From: JBPYFK01 sp051984675
GTDB lineage: Bacteria > Actinomycetota > Actinomycetes > Mycobacteriales > Pseudonocardiaceae
Assembly: GCA_051984675.1 (NCBI GenBank)
Contig: JBPYFK010000043.1
Location: 1 to 18,582 of the forward strand
DNA length: 18,582 nt
Direction of reading: 5' to 3'
A program made the translations under genes and the position numbers. Below, in pieces: positions 1 through 6,476 of the stretch; the stretch's first letter is position 1; the number at the start of each line of letters is the position of its first letter. The notes beneath the pieces are model-generated. The model was not told where the DNA came from, did not search any database, and saw only the letters and a program-made list of their open reading frames with translations.

Positions 1-292
1 CGGTGCTGGGCACGGTTTGCTGCAGCGAGTGCGGATCAAGCAGCCCGCGCAACCCGAAGTACGCCATGGGGTCGCCGAGCAGGCCGTTGCGGATGTCCGG
101 TCCGAACGACACCGAATAGCCGAACAAGATCCAGAGCACGCCAACAACGCCCATGCTGCCGATGCTCATCATGAGCATGTTGAGCACACTCTTGGCCCGC
201 ACCATGCCGCCGTAGAAGAATGCGAGCCCGGGTGTCATCAGCAGCACCAAGGCTGAGCTGGTGAGCAACCAGGCCGTGTCGCCGGAATTCAC
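1..292 (-). CDS. amt: Ammonium transporter Amt, N-terminal part (cut by window edge)
   Basis: This is the 5' end of an Amt/MEP/Rh-family membrane channel that moves ammonium/ammonia across the cytoplasmic membrane for nitrogen assimilation. The 97 visible residues contain the hallmark first membrane segment and loop (LLMTPGLAFFYGGMVRAKS), then LNMLMMS, a second hydrophobic segment and the start of the periplasmic loop. Start is GTG at 292, chosen because an AAAGGAGG ribosome site sits a few bases upstream and the protein begins just before the first membrane helix, as is usual for actinomycete Amt proteins. Family members run to about 420-450 residues, so most of the gene lies outside the window to the left. 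In related genomes it is often followed by glnK and glnD, which cannot be checked here. Family assignment is very secure. Confidence 0.95.
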   Translation of the reverse strand, partial: MNSGDTAWLLTSSALVLLMTPGLAFFYGGMVRAKSVLNMLMMSIGSMGVVGVLWILFGYSVSFGPDIRNGLLGDPMAYFGLRGLLDPHSLQQTVPST

Positions 293-393
293 GAAGGTTC
301 CTCCTTTAGTACGACTGGCCCGGTATCGTCTGAACCGGCCGTTTCGCCCGTTCGCGCGAAAAGCGTCCCGGGTGTAAATTCCGGCGAGCCCCG

Positions 394-409
394 GTTAAGC
401 ACGTGTTAC
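394..409 (-). promoter_or_regulatory. Possible GlnR box upstream of amt
   Basis: Read on the minus strand the site is GTAAC-ACGTGC-TTAAC, about 100 bases before the amt start. The known actinomycete GlnR operator has the form GTnAC-N6-GAAAC. The first half matches fully and the second matches three of five positions. GlnR control of amtB is established in Streptomyces and mycobacteria. Calling this a GlnR site here is inference from one imperfect match and its position. Confidence 0.35.
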
Positions 410-576
410 GCCACGCCTGAGTGCGTTGCACGTCACGTCGGGAGCGGACTCAGGATCTTGGGACCTTGCTCAGGACGGCTTCCTCCCTACCCTGAGGCGG
501 GGAGGTCAACTCTCCCGGACGCCTGGGGCAGCGGCGAGGGCCCATACCGCGCCGGGGCTCCCTTGGTAGCACCACT

Positions 577-750
577 ATGGACAGTGCAGATTGGGCACCG
601 GAACCCGAAGAATACGCACTGATCAAAGACGAGGTATGTCGCTCCAGCTTCCGGTCGCCGGAGCAGGCAGCCGAAGTGTTCTCGCTGACCGGGGAGGTCC
701 GGCTTGTCTGGCCCGGGCCAGTGCACGTTACGCCGCCAGCAAGTGCTTGA
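577..750 (+). CDS. Small hypothetical protein, 57 aa (uncertain)
   Basis: A short open frame from ATG 577 to TGA 750 begins MDSADWAPEPEEYALIKD and is acidic at its N-terminus. I recognise no family. Its last 23 bases overlap the 3' end of the LysR gene on the opposite strand, so the two genes would be convergent. The ribosome site is weak (GGTAG about 9 bases upstream), and third-position G/C bias is less marked than in neighbouring genes. It could be a real small protein, a decayed fragment or a chance frame. The rest of the gap from 293 to 727 holds only the amt upstream region and nothing else I can identify. Confidence 0.35.
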   Translation: MDSADWAPEPEEYALIKDEVCRSSFRSPEQAAEVFSLTGEVRLVWPGPVHVTPPASA

Positions 751-1597
751 GCAGGGCTGCTGCGGCGGGGTTGATCGGTTCGGGCGTACGACCGATCAGC
801 TGCACTGTTCGGATCGCTCCGGGCTGGACGATCGGCACGCACGGCAGTCCGGCGCGTTCGACCATGGGGCGCGGGAGGATCGCCACCCCCAGGCCGTGAC
901 GTACGAGGTCCACCAGCACGGACATCTGGGTGACCTGGCATCCGACCCGCCTCTGCAGGCCGTGTTCGGAGAACAGGCGGCGGATCGTGGCCTCCAGGCC
1001 GGTTCCCGCGCGCGCCACCACGAACGGCTCGGACTCCAATGTGGACAGATCAACGCTATCGGTGGTGGCGAGCCGGTGGTCCGGGCCGGTGGTCAGGACC
1101 AATTCCTCCTGCCATTCCGTGAACACCCGCACGCCGTGCGGCAGGGGATCTTCCGGTGCCACGTACGCCAGGTCCAGCTCACCGTCCGCCACCGCCGCCA
1201 CCAGCTCGGGCACCAACGCATCCCGCACGGTGATCCGTACGCCGGGGTGTGCGCGGTGGAACGCGGACAGCTCGGCGGGCAGGTCGACGCTGGTCAGCGT
1301 CTGCAACGTGCCGACCGAGACCTGGCCGGCGCGCAGCCCGGCGACGGCTGCCACCTGGTCCCGGGCCGCCACTGCTTCGGCCAGCACGCGACGGGCGACG
1401 GGAAGCAGCGTCCGGCCGGCTTCGGTCAGGAGCACTCGCCGGGTGGTCCGCTCGAACAGGGGTGTGCCGAGGTCGCGTTCGAGGTTGCGAACGGAGGTGC
1501 TCAGCGCCGACTGCACGATCATGACCTCGCGGGCGGCAGCGGTGAAGCTGCCCTGCTCGGCCACGGCGAGGAAGTGCTCAAGCTGTCGCAGGTCCAT
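728..1597 (-). CDS. LysR-family transcriptional regulator
   Basis: A 289-residue protein with LysR-type architecture. An N-terminal winged helix-turn-helix spans about residues 1-60 (MDLRQLEHFLAVAEQGSF, then SALSTSVRNLERDLGTPLF and LLTEAG). A linker helix follows, and then a periplasmic-binding-protein-like effector domain from about residue 90 to the end, including the typical late motif VRHGLGVAILP. Length is normal for the family. It is divergent from the MFS transporter gene at 1681 across an 83-base AT-rich gap, the classic layout in which a LysR protein controls both itself and the neighbouring transporter. The effector cannot be read from sequence. The recognition-helix region MIVQSALS is slightly unusual but within family variation. 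Confidence 0.93.
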   Translation of the reverse strand: MDLRQLEHFLAVAEQGSFTAAAREVMIVQSALSTSVRNLERDLGTPLFERTTRRVLLTEAGRTLLPVARRVLAEAVAARDQVAAVAGLRAGQVSVGTLQTLTSVDLPAELSAFHRAHPGVRITVRDALVPELVAAVADGELDLAYVAPEDPLPHGVRVFTEWQEELVLTTGPDHRLATTDSVDLSTLESEPFVVARAGTGLEATIRRLFSEHGLQRRVGCQVTQMSVLVDLVRHGLGVAILPRPMVERAGLPCVPIVQPGAIRTVQLIGRTPEPINPAAAALLKHLLAA

Positions 1598-1624
1598 CAG
1601 CGGTCCAGCCCGCCCAGTGATCCG

Positions 1625-1665
1625 TTCTATAGATAAATATCAGCGAAATAATGTGTTAGACAGAA
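1625..1665. promoter_or_regulatory. AT-rich divergent operator/promoter region between LysR and MFS genes
   Basis: This short block is strikingly AT-rich compared with everything around it. It contains GATA-AA-TATC (1632-1641), a small inverted repeat within a T-N11-A frame (1630-1642) of the kind bound by LysR proteins. It is the obvious place for the two divergent promoters. The exact -35/-10 elements are not clear enough to assign. Confidence 0.5.
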
Positions 1666-1680
1666 TGATAGCGCTGTTCG

Positions 1681-2919
1681 ATGCTGGCTGGCGTGGGTAC
1701 CAGACGAGCGGTGGTCGCGACCATGGCGTTCGCGACCGGGGCGCTGATCGCCAACAACTACTACCTGCAGCCGCTGGAAAGCACGCTCGCCACCAGCTTC
1801 CACGCGTCGACGACGTCGGTAGGACTGGTGATCACCACCATCCAGATCAGCTACGCGATCGGCCTCGCGACCCTCGTCCCGCTCGGTGACCTGCTGGAAC
1901 GCCGCCGGCTGCTGGTCAGCATGCTGGCGGTGACGGTGTGCGGACTCGGCACGATGGCCATCGCGCCCTCGCTGACGGTGCTGGCTGCCGCCGCGGGATT
2001 GGTGGGGTTGACCACGGTCGCCGCGCAGATCCTGGTGCCCTTCGCCGCGCACCTCGCCGAGGAGGGTCAGCAGGGCAAGGTCGTCAGCACAGTGATGAGT
2101 GGGCTGCTGATCGGCATCCTGCTGTCTCGCACGGTGGCCGGGCTGGTCGCACAGGTCGCGAGCTGGCGGGCGGTGTTCGCGCTGGGTGCCGTGCTGACCG
2201 CAACGGTCGCTGTGCTGCTGTGGCGGCAACTGCCGGTCCTGGCACCGACCGCCCAGATGCGCTATCCGGCGCTGCTGCGTTCTGTGCTGAGCCTGATCCG
2301 TGAGGAGCCGCTGCTGCGCAAGCGCATGCTCTACGGCGCGCTGAGCTACTCGTCGTTCGGAGCCTTCTGGACCAGCTGCGGATTCCTGCTCGCGCGCCCG
2401 CCGTACCACTTCAGCGACGCCATGATCGGGGGTTTCGCGCTCTTCGGCGCGGCCGGTGCGGTCTCGGCGCGCTTCGCCGGTCGGCTCGCCGACCGGGGGC
2501 TGGCGCCGCTGGCCACGGGCGGGTTCCTCTTCGCGGCGGCAGCCTCCTACGTCCTGCTCGCGGTGGGTGGGCACGCGCTGTGGGCGCTGGTGCTCGGCGT
2601 GATCCTCTTCGACCTCGGCGTGCAGGGGGCGCACATCTCCAACCAGAGCCTGATCTACCGGCTGCGGCCGGGGGCTCGCAGCCGGTTGAACACCGCGTAC
2701 ATGACGTCGTACTTCATCGCGGGCGCGGTCGGAAGCGGGCTGTCAGCGACGGTGTACGCGGCACACGGGTGGAGCGGTGTGTGCTGGCTCGGTGCCGCGT
2801 TCCCGGCGGCGGGCTGCTGCGTGTGGATCGTGGAGATGGCAGGCCGCTGGCGGCGGCGCCCCCATCCCCGAGGCTCGAAGGCGGCTCAGGAAGCGGGCTC
2901 GGCCACCTCGGCGTCGTAG
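1681..2919 (+). CDS. MFS transporter
   Basis: A 412-residue major facilitator with about twelve hydrophobic segments, acting as a cytoplasmic-membrane proton-driven transporter, most likely an exporter. The first segment ends in ANNYYLQPLE (residues 24-33), a signature shared with the AraJ/YgaY-like drug and metabolite efflux subfamily. The MFS motif A equivalent between helices 2 and 3 is PLGDLLERRRL (67-77), and motif C-like glycine-rich helices follow. A polar, basic tail closes the protein. The ATG at 1681 has no good ribosome site, so the message may be leaderless or an in-frame GTG (1693 or 1711) may be used. It is presumably controlled by the divergent LysR protein. The substrate is unknown. 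The 3' end overlaps the convergent small gene by 34 bases. Confidence 0.9.
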   Translation: MLAGVGTRRAVVATMAFATGALIANNYYLQPLESTLATSFHASTTSVGLVITTIQISYAIGLATLVPLGDLLERRRLLVSMLAVTVCGLGTMAIAPSLTVLAAAAGLVGLTTVAAQILVPFAAHLAEEGQQGKVVSTVMSGLLIGILLSRTVAGLVAQVASWRAVFALGAVLTATVAVLLWRQLPVLAPTAQMRYPALLRSVLSLIREEPLLRKRMLYGALSYSSFGAFWTSCGFLLARPPYHFSDAMIGGFALFGAAGAVSARFAGRLADRGLAPLATGGFLFAAAASYVLLAVGGHALWALVLGVILFDLGVQGAHISNQSLIYRLRPGARSRLNTAYMTSYFIAGAVGSGLSATVYAAHGWSGVCWLGAAFPAAGCCVWIVEMAGRWRRRPHPRGSKAAQEAGSATSAS

Positions 2920-3077
2920 CGCAGCCGCCGGTCGCACTCCGCGGCCACGGCGAGCATTTCCTCGCGGTAGCGCGTGACGATGTTCCACCGGCGCTGTTCG
3001 AGCGCCACGTTCATCTGGTGCTCGGCGCGCTGAGCCCGGTCATCGAGCTCTTCCAGGGTGCAGTGACTGAGCCTCAT
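2886..3077 (-). CDS. Small charged helical protein, 63 aa, unknown function
   Basis: A 63-residue protein beginning MRLSHCTLEELDDRAQRAEH. It is rich in Arg, Glu and Ala and predicted by eye to be almost wholly helical, with an amphipathic, possibly coiled-coil character (EELDDRAQRAEHQMNVALEQ). No membrane segment or signal is seen. I do not recognise a named family. Support for a real gene comes from a good ribosome site (GGGAAGGATC before ATG), strongly G/C-biased third positions, and its position 31 bases downstream of another small gene on the same strand (3109-3315), which suggests co-transcription. It overlaps the convergent MFS gene end by 34 bases. Confidence 0.6.
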   Translation of the reverse strand: MRLSHCTLEELDDRAQRAEHQMNVALEQRRWNIVTRYREEMLAVAAECDRRLRYDAEVAEPAS

Positions 3078-3108
3078 GATCCTTCCCTGCGACGTGTTGG
3101 CTGTGGTT

Positions 3109-3315
3109 CTACAGTGCTGGGGCGAGAGCGAGGGCTACCTGCACCGCGTCGAGCTGGGTCCGGCAAACGGTCCGTGCGCTGTCCGGCCCGGGGTTGGCGC
3201 GGGTGCCGACGTGATCACAGATCCAGGTGCGCGTGCAGGGGTTGCGGTACACGTGGGGCGTGTGGGGTGCGCGTTCCTGGCTGGGCTTGGTTGCTGTGAG
3301 CTGGTGCGGGTACAT
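3109..3315 (-). CDS. Small Cys/His-containing protein, 68 aa, unknown function
   Basis: A 68-residue product starting MYPHQLTATKPSQE. The N-terminal half is polar and proline/histidine-rich. The middle carries C27, C33, H35 and C51 (RNPCTRTWICDHVGTR, then ARTVCRTQLD), which could form a small metal site, and the C-terminal fifteen residues are hydrophobic and helical. I recognise no named family. Codon third positions are strongly G/C, as in real genes here. The ribosome site is only fair (AGGA about ten bases before ATG). It probably forms a two-gene transcript with the 63-residue protein just downstream. Its promoter would lie in the region shared with the divergent alcohol dehydrogenase gene. 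Confidence 0.5.
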   Translation of the reverse strand: MYPHQLTATKPSQERAPHTPHVYRNPCTRTWICDHVGTRANPGPDSARTVCRTQLDAVQVALALAPAL

Positions 3316-3390
3316 GTCTCAGGTCCTGGGCTGCTAGGTTGCTGACGTCTTCCAGAGTGGCCCGCACGCCACCGAGGCAACGACGGTCGT

Positions 3391-3400
3391 ACTACGTAGT
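3391..3400. promoter_or_regulatory. Perfect 10-bp palindrome ACTACGTAGT, possible operator
   Basis: The perfect palindrome ACTACGTAGT is followed five bases later by a second TACGTA (3404-3409). It lies in the 307-base gap between the divergent small-protein and alcohol dehydrogenase genes, a natural place for an operator. No known regulator can be named from it. Confidence 0.35.
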
Positions 3401-3413
3401 GGGTACGTATTTC

Positions 3414-3427
3414 GGGACCTTCGGCCC
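3414..3427. promoter_or_regulatory. DosR/DevR-like box 1 upstream of alcohol dehydrogenase
   Basis: GGGACCTTCGGCCC, preceded by TTC, matches the mycobacterial DosR core GGGACTWWAGTCCC at 11 of 14 positions. DosR-type response regulators, including OsdR of Streptomyces, control hypoxia and redox-stress genes, and zinc alcohol dehydrogenases are reported in such regulons. The site lies about 200 bases before the ADH start. Function here is inferred. Confidence 0.45.
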
Positions 3428-3489
3428 TGTTCGACAGCCTGCCGATGGGCACGGGCGACGGCGCCCGCGCACGCGTAGCGGAACAGCTG

Positions 3490-3503
3490 AGGACTTTTGC
3501 CTC
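3490..3503. promoter_or_regulatory. DosR/DevR-like box 2 upstream of alcohol dehydrogenase
   Basis: AGGACTTTTGCCTC matches the DosR core GGGACTWWAGTCCC at 10 of 14 positions, keeping GGACTTT and the spaced G and C positions. It lies 76 bases downstream of box 1 and about 120 bases before the ADH start. A weaker third candidate, GGTCGTCAAGGCCC (3543-3556, best read on the minus strand, 9 of 14), follows. Function is inferred. Confidence 0.35.
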
Positions 3504-3622
3504 TGGGAATGCCTCCTGCCCACGCGGCACCGTCTTTCGCAGGGTCGTCAAGGCCCGTGGCGGATGGTCCTCGGCCAATGGGGGAGGTCGAGGACCGCTC
3601 CGTTGTGCACGGAGGTGCTCCG

Positions 3623-4657
3623 ATGCCGATCCCGCCATCGCCGACCCACCCGACGACCACGATGCGGGCCTGGACGGTCGGCCGTACGGGGCCGATCGCC
3701 AGCGGCCCGCTCGTGCTGGGAGAACGGCCCGTGCCGGAACCCGGTCCGGACGAGCTTCTGGTCCGGGTTCACGCCTGCGGGGTGTGTCGCACCGATCTGC
3801 ACGTGGCCGAAGGCGACCTGCCGGTCCACCGGTCCCAGGTCGTCCCCGGTCACGAGATCGTCGGGGAGGTAACGGCGCGTGGCGCCGCGACCAGCGGCTT
3901 CGCGGAGGGCGACCGGGTCGGTATCGCCTGGTTGCGGTACACGTGTGGCACGTGCGCGTACTGCTGGCGGGGAGCGGAGAACCTGTGCCCGAACTCGCGC
4001 TACACCGGCTGGGACGCCGACGGGGGTTACGCCGAGTACACGGTGGTTCCGGCCGCCTACGCATACCACCTCCCGGATGGGTACCGGGAGGAAGAGCTCG
4101 CGCCCCTGCTGTGCGCGGGCATCATCGGGTACCGCGCATGGCTGCGTGCCGAGCTTCCCACAGGCGGCCGGCTGGGGATTTACGGGTTCGGAGCGAGTGC
4201 CCACCTCATGGCGCAGGTGGCGATCGCCAGCGGAGCCACCGTGCACGTCGTGACCCGAGCGGCTGCGGCCGGTGAACTGGCGTTGCGGCTGGGCGCGGCG
4301 TCCGCGGGCACGGAGCGGCCACCCGAGTTGTTGGACTCGGCCGTGCTGTTCGCTCCGGCGGGTGAACTCGTGCCGGGCGCGTTGGAGGCACTCGATCGCG
4401 GTGGCCGGCTCGTGATCGCGGGTATCCATCTCAGCGATATCCCATCCCTGGACTACCAGCGGCACCTCTTCTACGAGCGCACTATGTGCAGTGTCACCGC
4501 GAACACTCGATCGGATGGGCAGGACTTTCTCCGTTTCGCCAGCGAGCACAACCTGCACGTGACCACGACCCCCTACCCGTTGGGGCAGGCGGGGCAAGCG
4601 TTGGCTGACCTGGCAGCCGATCGGGTGCGTGGTGCCGCAGTGCTTCGGGTTGGCTAA
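3623..4657 (+). CDS. Zinc-dependent alcohol dehydrogenase (MDR family)
   Basis: A 344-residue cytoplasmic NAD(P)-dependent alcohol dehydrogenase of the medium-chain type, oxidising alcohols or reducing aldehydes. The GroES-like domain carries catalytic zinc ligands C55 (ACGVCRTDLH), H77 (PGHEIVGE) and probably C164 (LLCAGIIGYR). It also carries the structural zinc set C108, C111, C114 and C122 (TCGTCAYCWRGAENLC). The Rossmann domain has GIYGFGASAHL (185-195), a form typical of AdhA-like actinomycete enzymes. The start at 3623 is chosen because GGAGG lies 7 bases upstream. The frame is open back to 3497 but that extension lacks a ribosome site. An internal ATG at residue 14 would match shorter homologues. 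DosR-like boxes upstream suggest control by low oxygen or redox stress. The physiological substrate is not readable from sequence. Confidence 0.92.
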   Translation: MPIPPSPTHPTTTMRAWTVGRTGPIASGPLVLGERPVPEPGPDELLVRVHACGVCRTDLHVAEGDLPVHRSQVVPGHEIVGEVTARGAATSGFAEGDRVGIAWLRYTCGTCAYCWRGAENLCPNSRYTGWDADGGYAEYTVVPAAYAYHLPDGYREEELAPLLCAGIIGYRAWLRAELPTGGRLGIYGFGASAHLMAQVAIASGATVHVVTRAAAAGELALRLGAASAGTERPPELLDSAVLFAPAGELVPGALEALDRGGRLVIAGIHLSDIPSLDYQRHLFYERTMCSVTANTRSDGQDFLRFASEHNLHVTTTPYPLGQAGQALADLAADRVRGAAVLRVG

Positions 4658-4685
4658 CCCGGGTTGAGTGACCCAGGTTGAGTGA
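4658..4685. repeat. Two tandem copies of a 14-bp unit
   Basis: CCCGGGTTGAGTGA (4658-4671) is followed directly by CCCAGGTTGAGTGA (4672-4685), one mismatch apart. The pair begins immediately after the alcohol dehydrogenase stop codon, in the gap before the short-chain dehydrogenase. It may be a regulator site or a local duplication. Confidence 0.6.
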
Positions 4686-4788
4686 CTTTGTGCTCTGCTC
4701 GACGACTACCCGCATGCGTGATGGTGGCTGCCTAGCCGGGCTGCTCCGGCGCGTTCCGTATGCACGAGTACGAGCGGGAGATGCCGTT

Positions 4789-5589
4789 ATGGGAAAGCTG
4801 GACGGGGAGATCGCACTGATCACCGGTGCCGCGCGGGGCATCGGAGCCGCCGTAGCGCGCACCTTTGTCGACGAGGGGGCGCGGGTGGTTCTCGGCGACG
4901 TGCGGCACGAGGAGTGCCACCGCCTGGCCGCCGAGCTGGATGGCCGCGCCGACTTCGTCGCGCTGGACGTGACCAGCGAAGCCGACTGGCGGCGCGCGGT
5001 CCAATGGGTGCAGGAGGAGGGCCTGGGGCCGGTCTCGGTGCTGATCAACAACGCGGGCGTGCTCGAACTCGGCTCGATGGAGGCGCAGAGCGCGGCATGC
5101 TTCCGGCGCGTCTTCAACGTCAACCTCTACGGGCCGTGGCTTGGCATGCGCGCGGTCGCCCCTGGCATGCGACGCCGGGGCGGGGGTGTGATCGTCAACA
5201 TCTCGTCGGTGGCCGGGATGACGGGTTACTCGGACATGAGTGGCTATGTCGCGAGCAAGTGGGGTCTGCGCGGGTTGACGAAGACAGCGGCCCTCGAACT
5301 GGGACGGGACGGTGTCCGGGTGTGTTCGGTACACCCCGGCACGGTTCGGACCACCATGGCTGAGGGCGTCGAGGACGTCGACGTTTCCGGCGGCGGCGTC
5401 GCGGCGCAGCCGATCCAGCGGCTGGCTGAGCCAGCGGAAGTGGCCCGGATGGTCACCTTCGTCGTGGCGGAGGCGACCTACTCGACCGGCTGCGAGTTCG
5501 TGATGGACGGCGGGGTGACCACCGGTACGGTCCCGGTGCGGGCGGGCCGCTCGACCTGCGCGGCTGCCATGTCCGGCGCCGGCGACTGA
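4789..5589 (+). CDS. Short-chain dehydrogenase/reductase (SDR), likely NAD-dependent
   Basis: A 266-residue classical SDR. Visible motifs are TGAARGIG (12-19, cofactor loop), D37 at the end of the second strand (favouring NAD over NADP), NNAG (87-90), S140 in NISSVAG, and the active-site pair Y153/K157 (GYVASKWG). HPGTVRT follows the active site. The overall pattern resembles the FabG3 / 3-alpha(20-beta)-hydroxysteroid dehydrogenase group, but the substrate cannot be fixed. About 20 extra residues after the usual MDGGVTTG end form a small Ala/Gly/Ser-rich tail. Start ATG 4789 is chosen because GGGAG lies eight bases upstream and MGKLDGE matches the family start. The open frame extends upstream to 4678 without support. 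It lies 131 bases after the alcohol dehydrogenase gene on the same strand and may or may not be co-transcribed. Confidence 0.92.
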   Translation: MGKLDGEIALITGAARGIGAAVARTFVDEGARVVLGDVRHEECHRLAAELDGRADFVALDVTSEADWRRAVQWVQEEGLGPVSVLINNAGVLELGSMEAQSAACFRRVFNVNLYGPWLGMRAVAPGMRRRGGGVIVNISSVAGMTGYSDMSGYVASKWGLRGLTKTAALELGRDGVRVCSVHPGTVRTTMAEGVEDVDVSGGGVAAQPIQRLAEPAEVARMVTFVVAEATYSTGCEFVMDGGVTTGTVPVRAGRSTCAAAMSGAGD

Positions 5590-5655
5590 CCTGCCTTGGT
5601 GCCATCCCGAGGTGACGGCCACGCCGCCGAGTCCTATGTGGACAGTGGTTGGACC

Positions 5656-6462
5656 TTAGACCGACGCCGACCCGGTACGTGCGTTCGGTGCTACCCGCAG
5701 GTCCGCCCCGATTCCCGCCGCTGTCTCCAGCAGCGGGGGGAGGAGCGTGCTACGTGCGTCCTCGCTGCTGGTGCGGCTGGCGTGGGAGGAGACGTTGATC
5801 GCCGCCACGACCCGTTCGGACGCACCGCGAATCGGCGCGGCGATGGAGCGCAGTCCGGCCTCCAGCTCCTGGTCCACCAGCGCCCAGCCCTGCGTCCTGA
5901 CCTGGTCGAGCTCGCGTCGCAGCTCCGCCGCGCGCGTGATGGTGTGCGGTCCCAGCGGCTCGGGGCGGAGTCGCTCCAGATACGCGTCGAGTTCCTCCGC
6001 GGGCAGGTGTGCCAGCAGGACGCGCCCCATCGACGTCGCATAGGCGGGGAATCGGGTGCCGATGTTGATCGACACCGTCATGATCCGCGACGTGGGAACC
6101 CGCGCTACGTACACGATGTCGTCCCCGTCGAGCACTGACACCGACGCCGACTCGTGGACCCGCGCGACGAGCCGTTCCAGGTGCGGTTGCGCGATCTCCG
6201 GGAGCGAGATGCTGGAGAGGTAGGCGAATCCGAGTTCCAATACGCGGGGGGTGAGCGCGAAGACCCGACCGTCCGTCCAGACGTAACCGAGCTGTACCAG
6301 CGTGTGCAGGAAGCGTCGTGCGGCGGCGCGTGACAGGTCGGTGGCGCGGGCGACCTCGCTGAGCGTCATCTCCGAGTGGGACTCGTCGAACGCGCGGATC
6401 ACCATCAGCCCGCGCGCCAGTGACTGGACGTATCCAGCGCCGGAGTCGCTGACCGGCTCCAT
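5656..6462 (-). CDS. pcaR: IclR-family regulator of the pca operon (PcaR/PobR type)
   Basis: A 268-residue IclR-type regulator. An N-terminal winged helix-turn-helix spans about residues 12-70 (VQSLARGLMVIRAFDE, LSEVARATDLSRAAARRFL). An effector-binding domain spans about 90-255 (VARVHESASVSVLDGDDIVYVAR, ATSMGRVLLA, INVSSHASR). The sequence is closest in style to the PcaR/PcaU/PobR/CatR group that senses aromatic-acid intermediates such as beta-ketoadipate or protocatechuate. It starts 14 bases after the pcaC stop with its own GAGGAG ribosome site, so it is the last gene of the pca transcript and would be co-expressed with the pathway it controls. The target is probably the operator at 13278-13292. 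Whether it activates or represses cannot be told from sequence. It is convergent with the SDR gene. Confidence 0.92.
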   Translation of the reverse strand: MEPVSDSGAGYVQSLARGLMVIRAFDESHSEMTLSEVARATDLSRAAARRFLHTLVQLGYVWTDGRVFALTPRVLELGFAYLSSISLPEIAQPHLERLVARVHESASVSVLDGDDIVYVARVPTSRIMTVSINIGTRFPAYATSMGRVLLAHLPAEELDAYLERLRPEPLGPHTITRAAELRRELDQVRTQGWALVDQELEAGLRSIAAPIRGASERVVAAINVSSHASRTSSEDARSTLLPPLLETAAGIGADLRVAPNARTGSASV

Positions 6463-6476
6463 CGTGTCTCCTCAGC

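Noticed and set aside
479..515. Possible hairpin CCTCCC/GGGGAGG in the amt-LysR gap
   Set aside because: Only six to seven pairs with a long loop and no supporting context. Not strong enough to call a terminator.
704..1636. 310-codon plus-strand frame opposite the LysR gene
   Set aside because: His/Gln/Gly-rich shadow composition with no domain. The LysR frame on the other strand is unambiguous.
1627..2634. 335-codon minus-strand frame opposite the MFS gene
   Set aside because: Extremely Arg/Gln/His-rich and non-homologous, antisense to a clear twelve-helix transporter.
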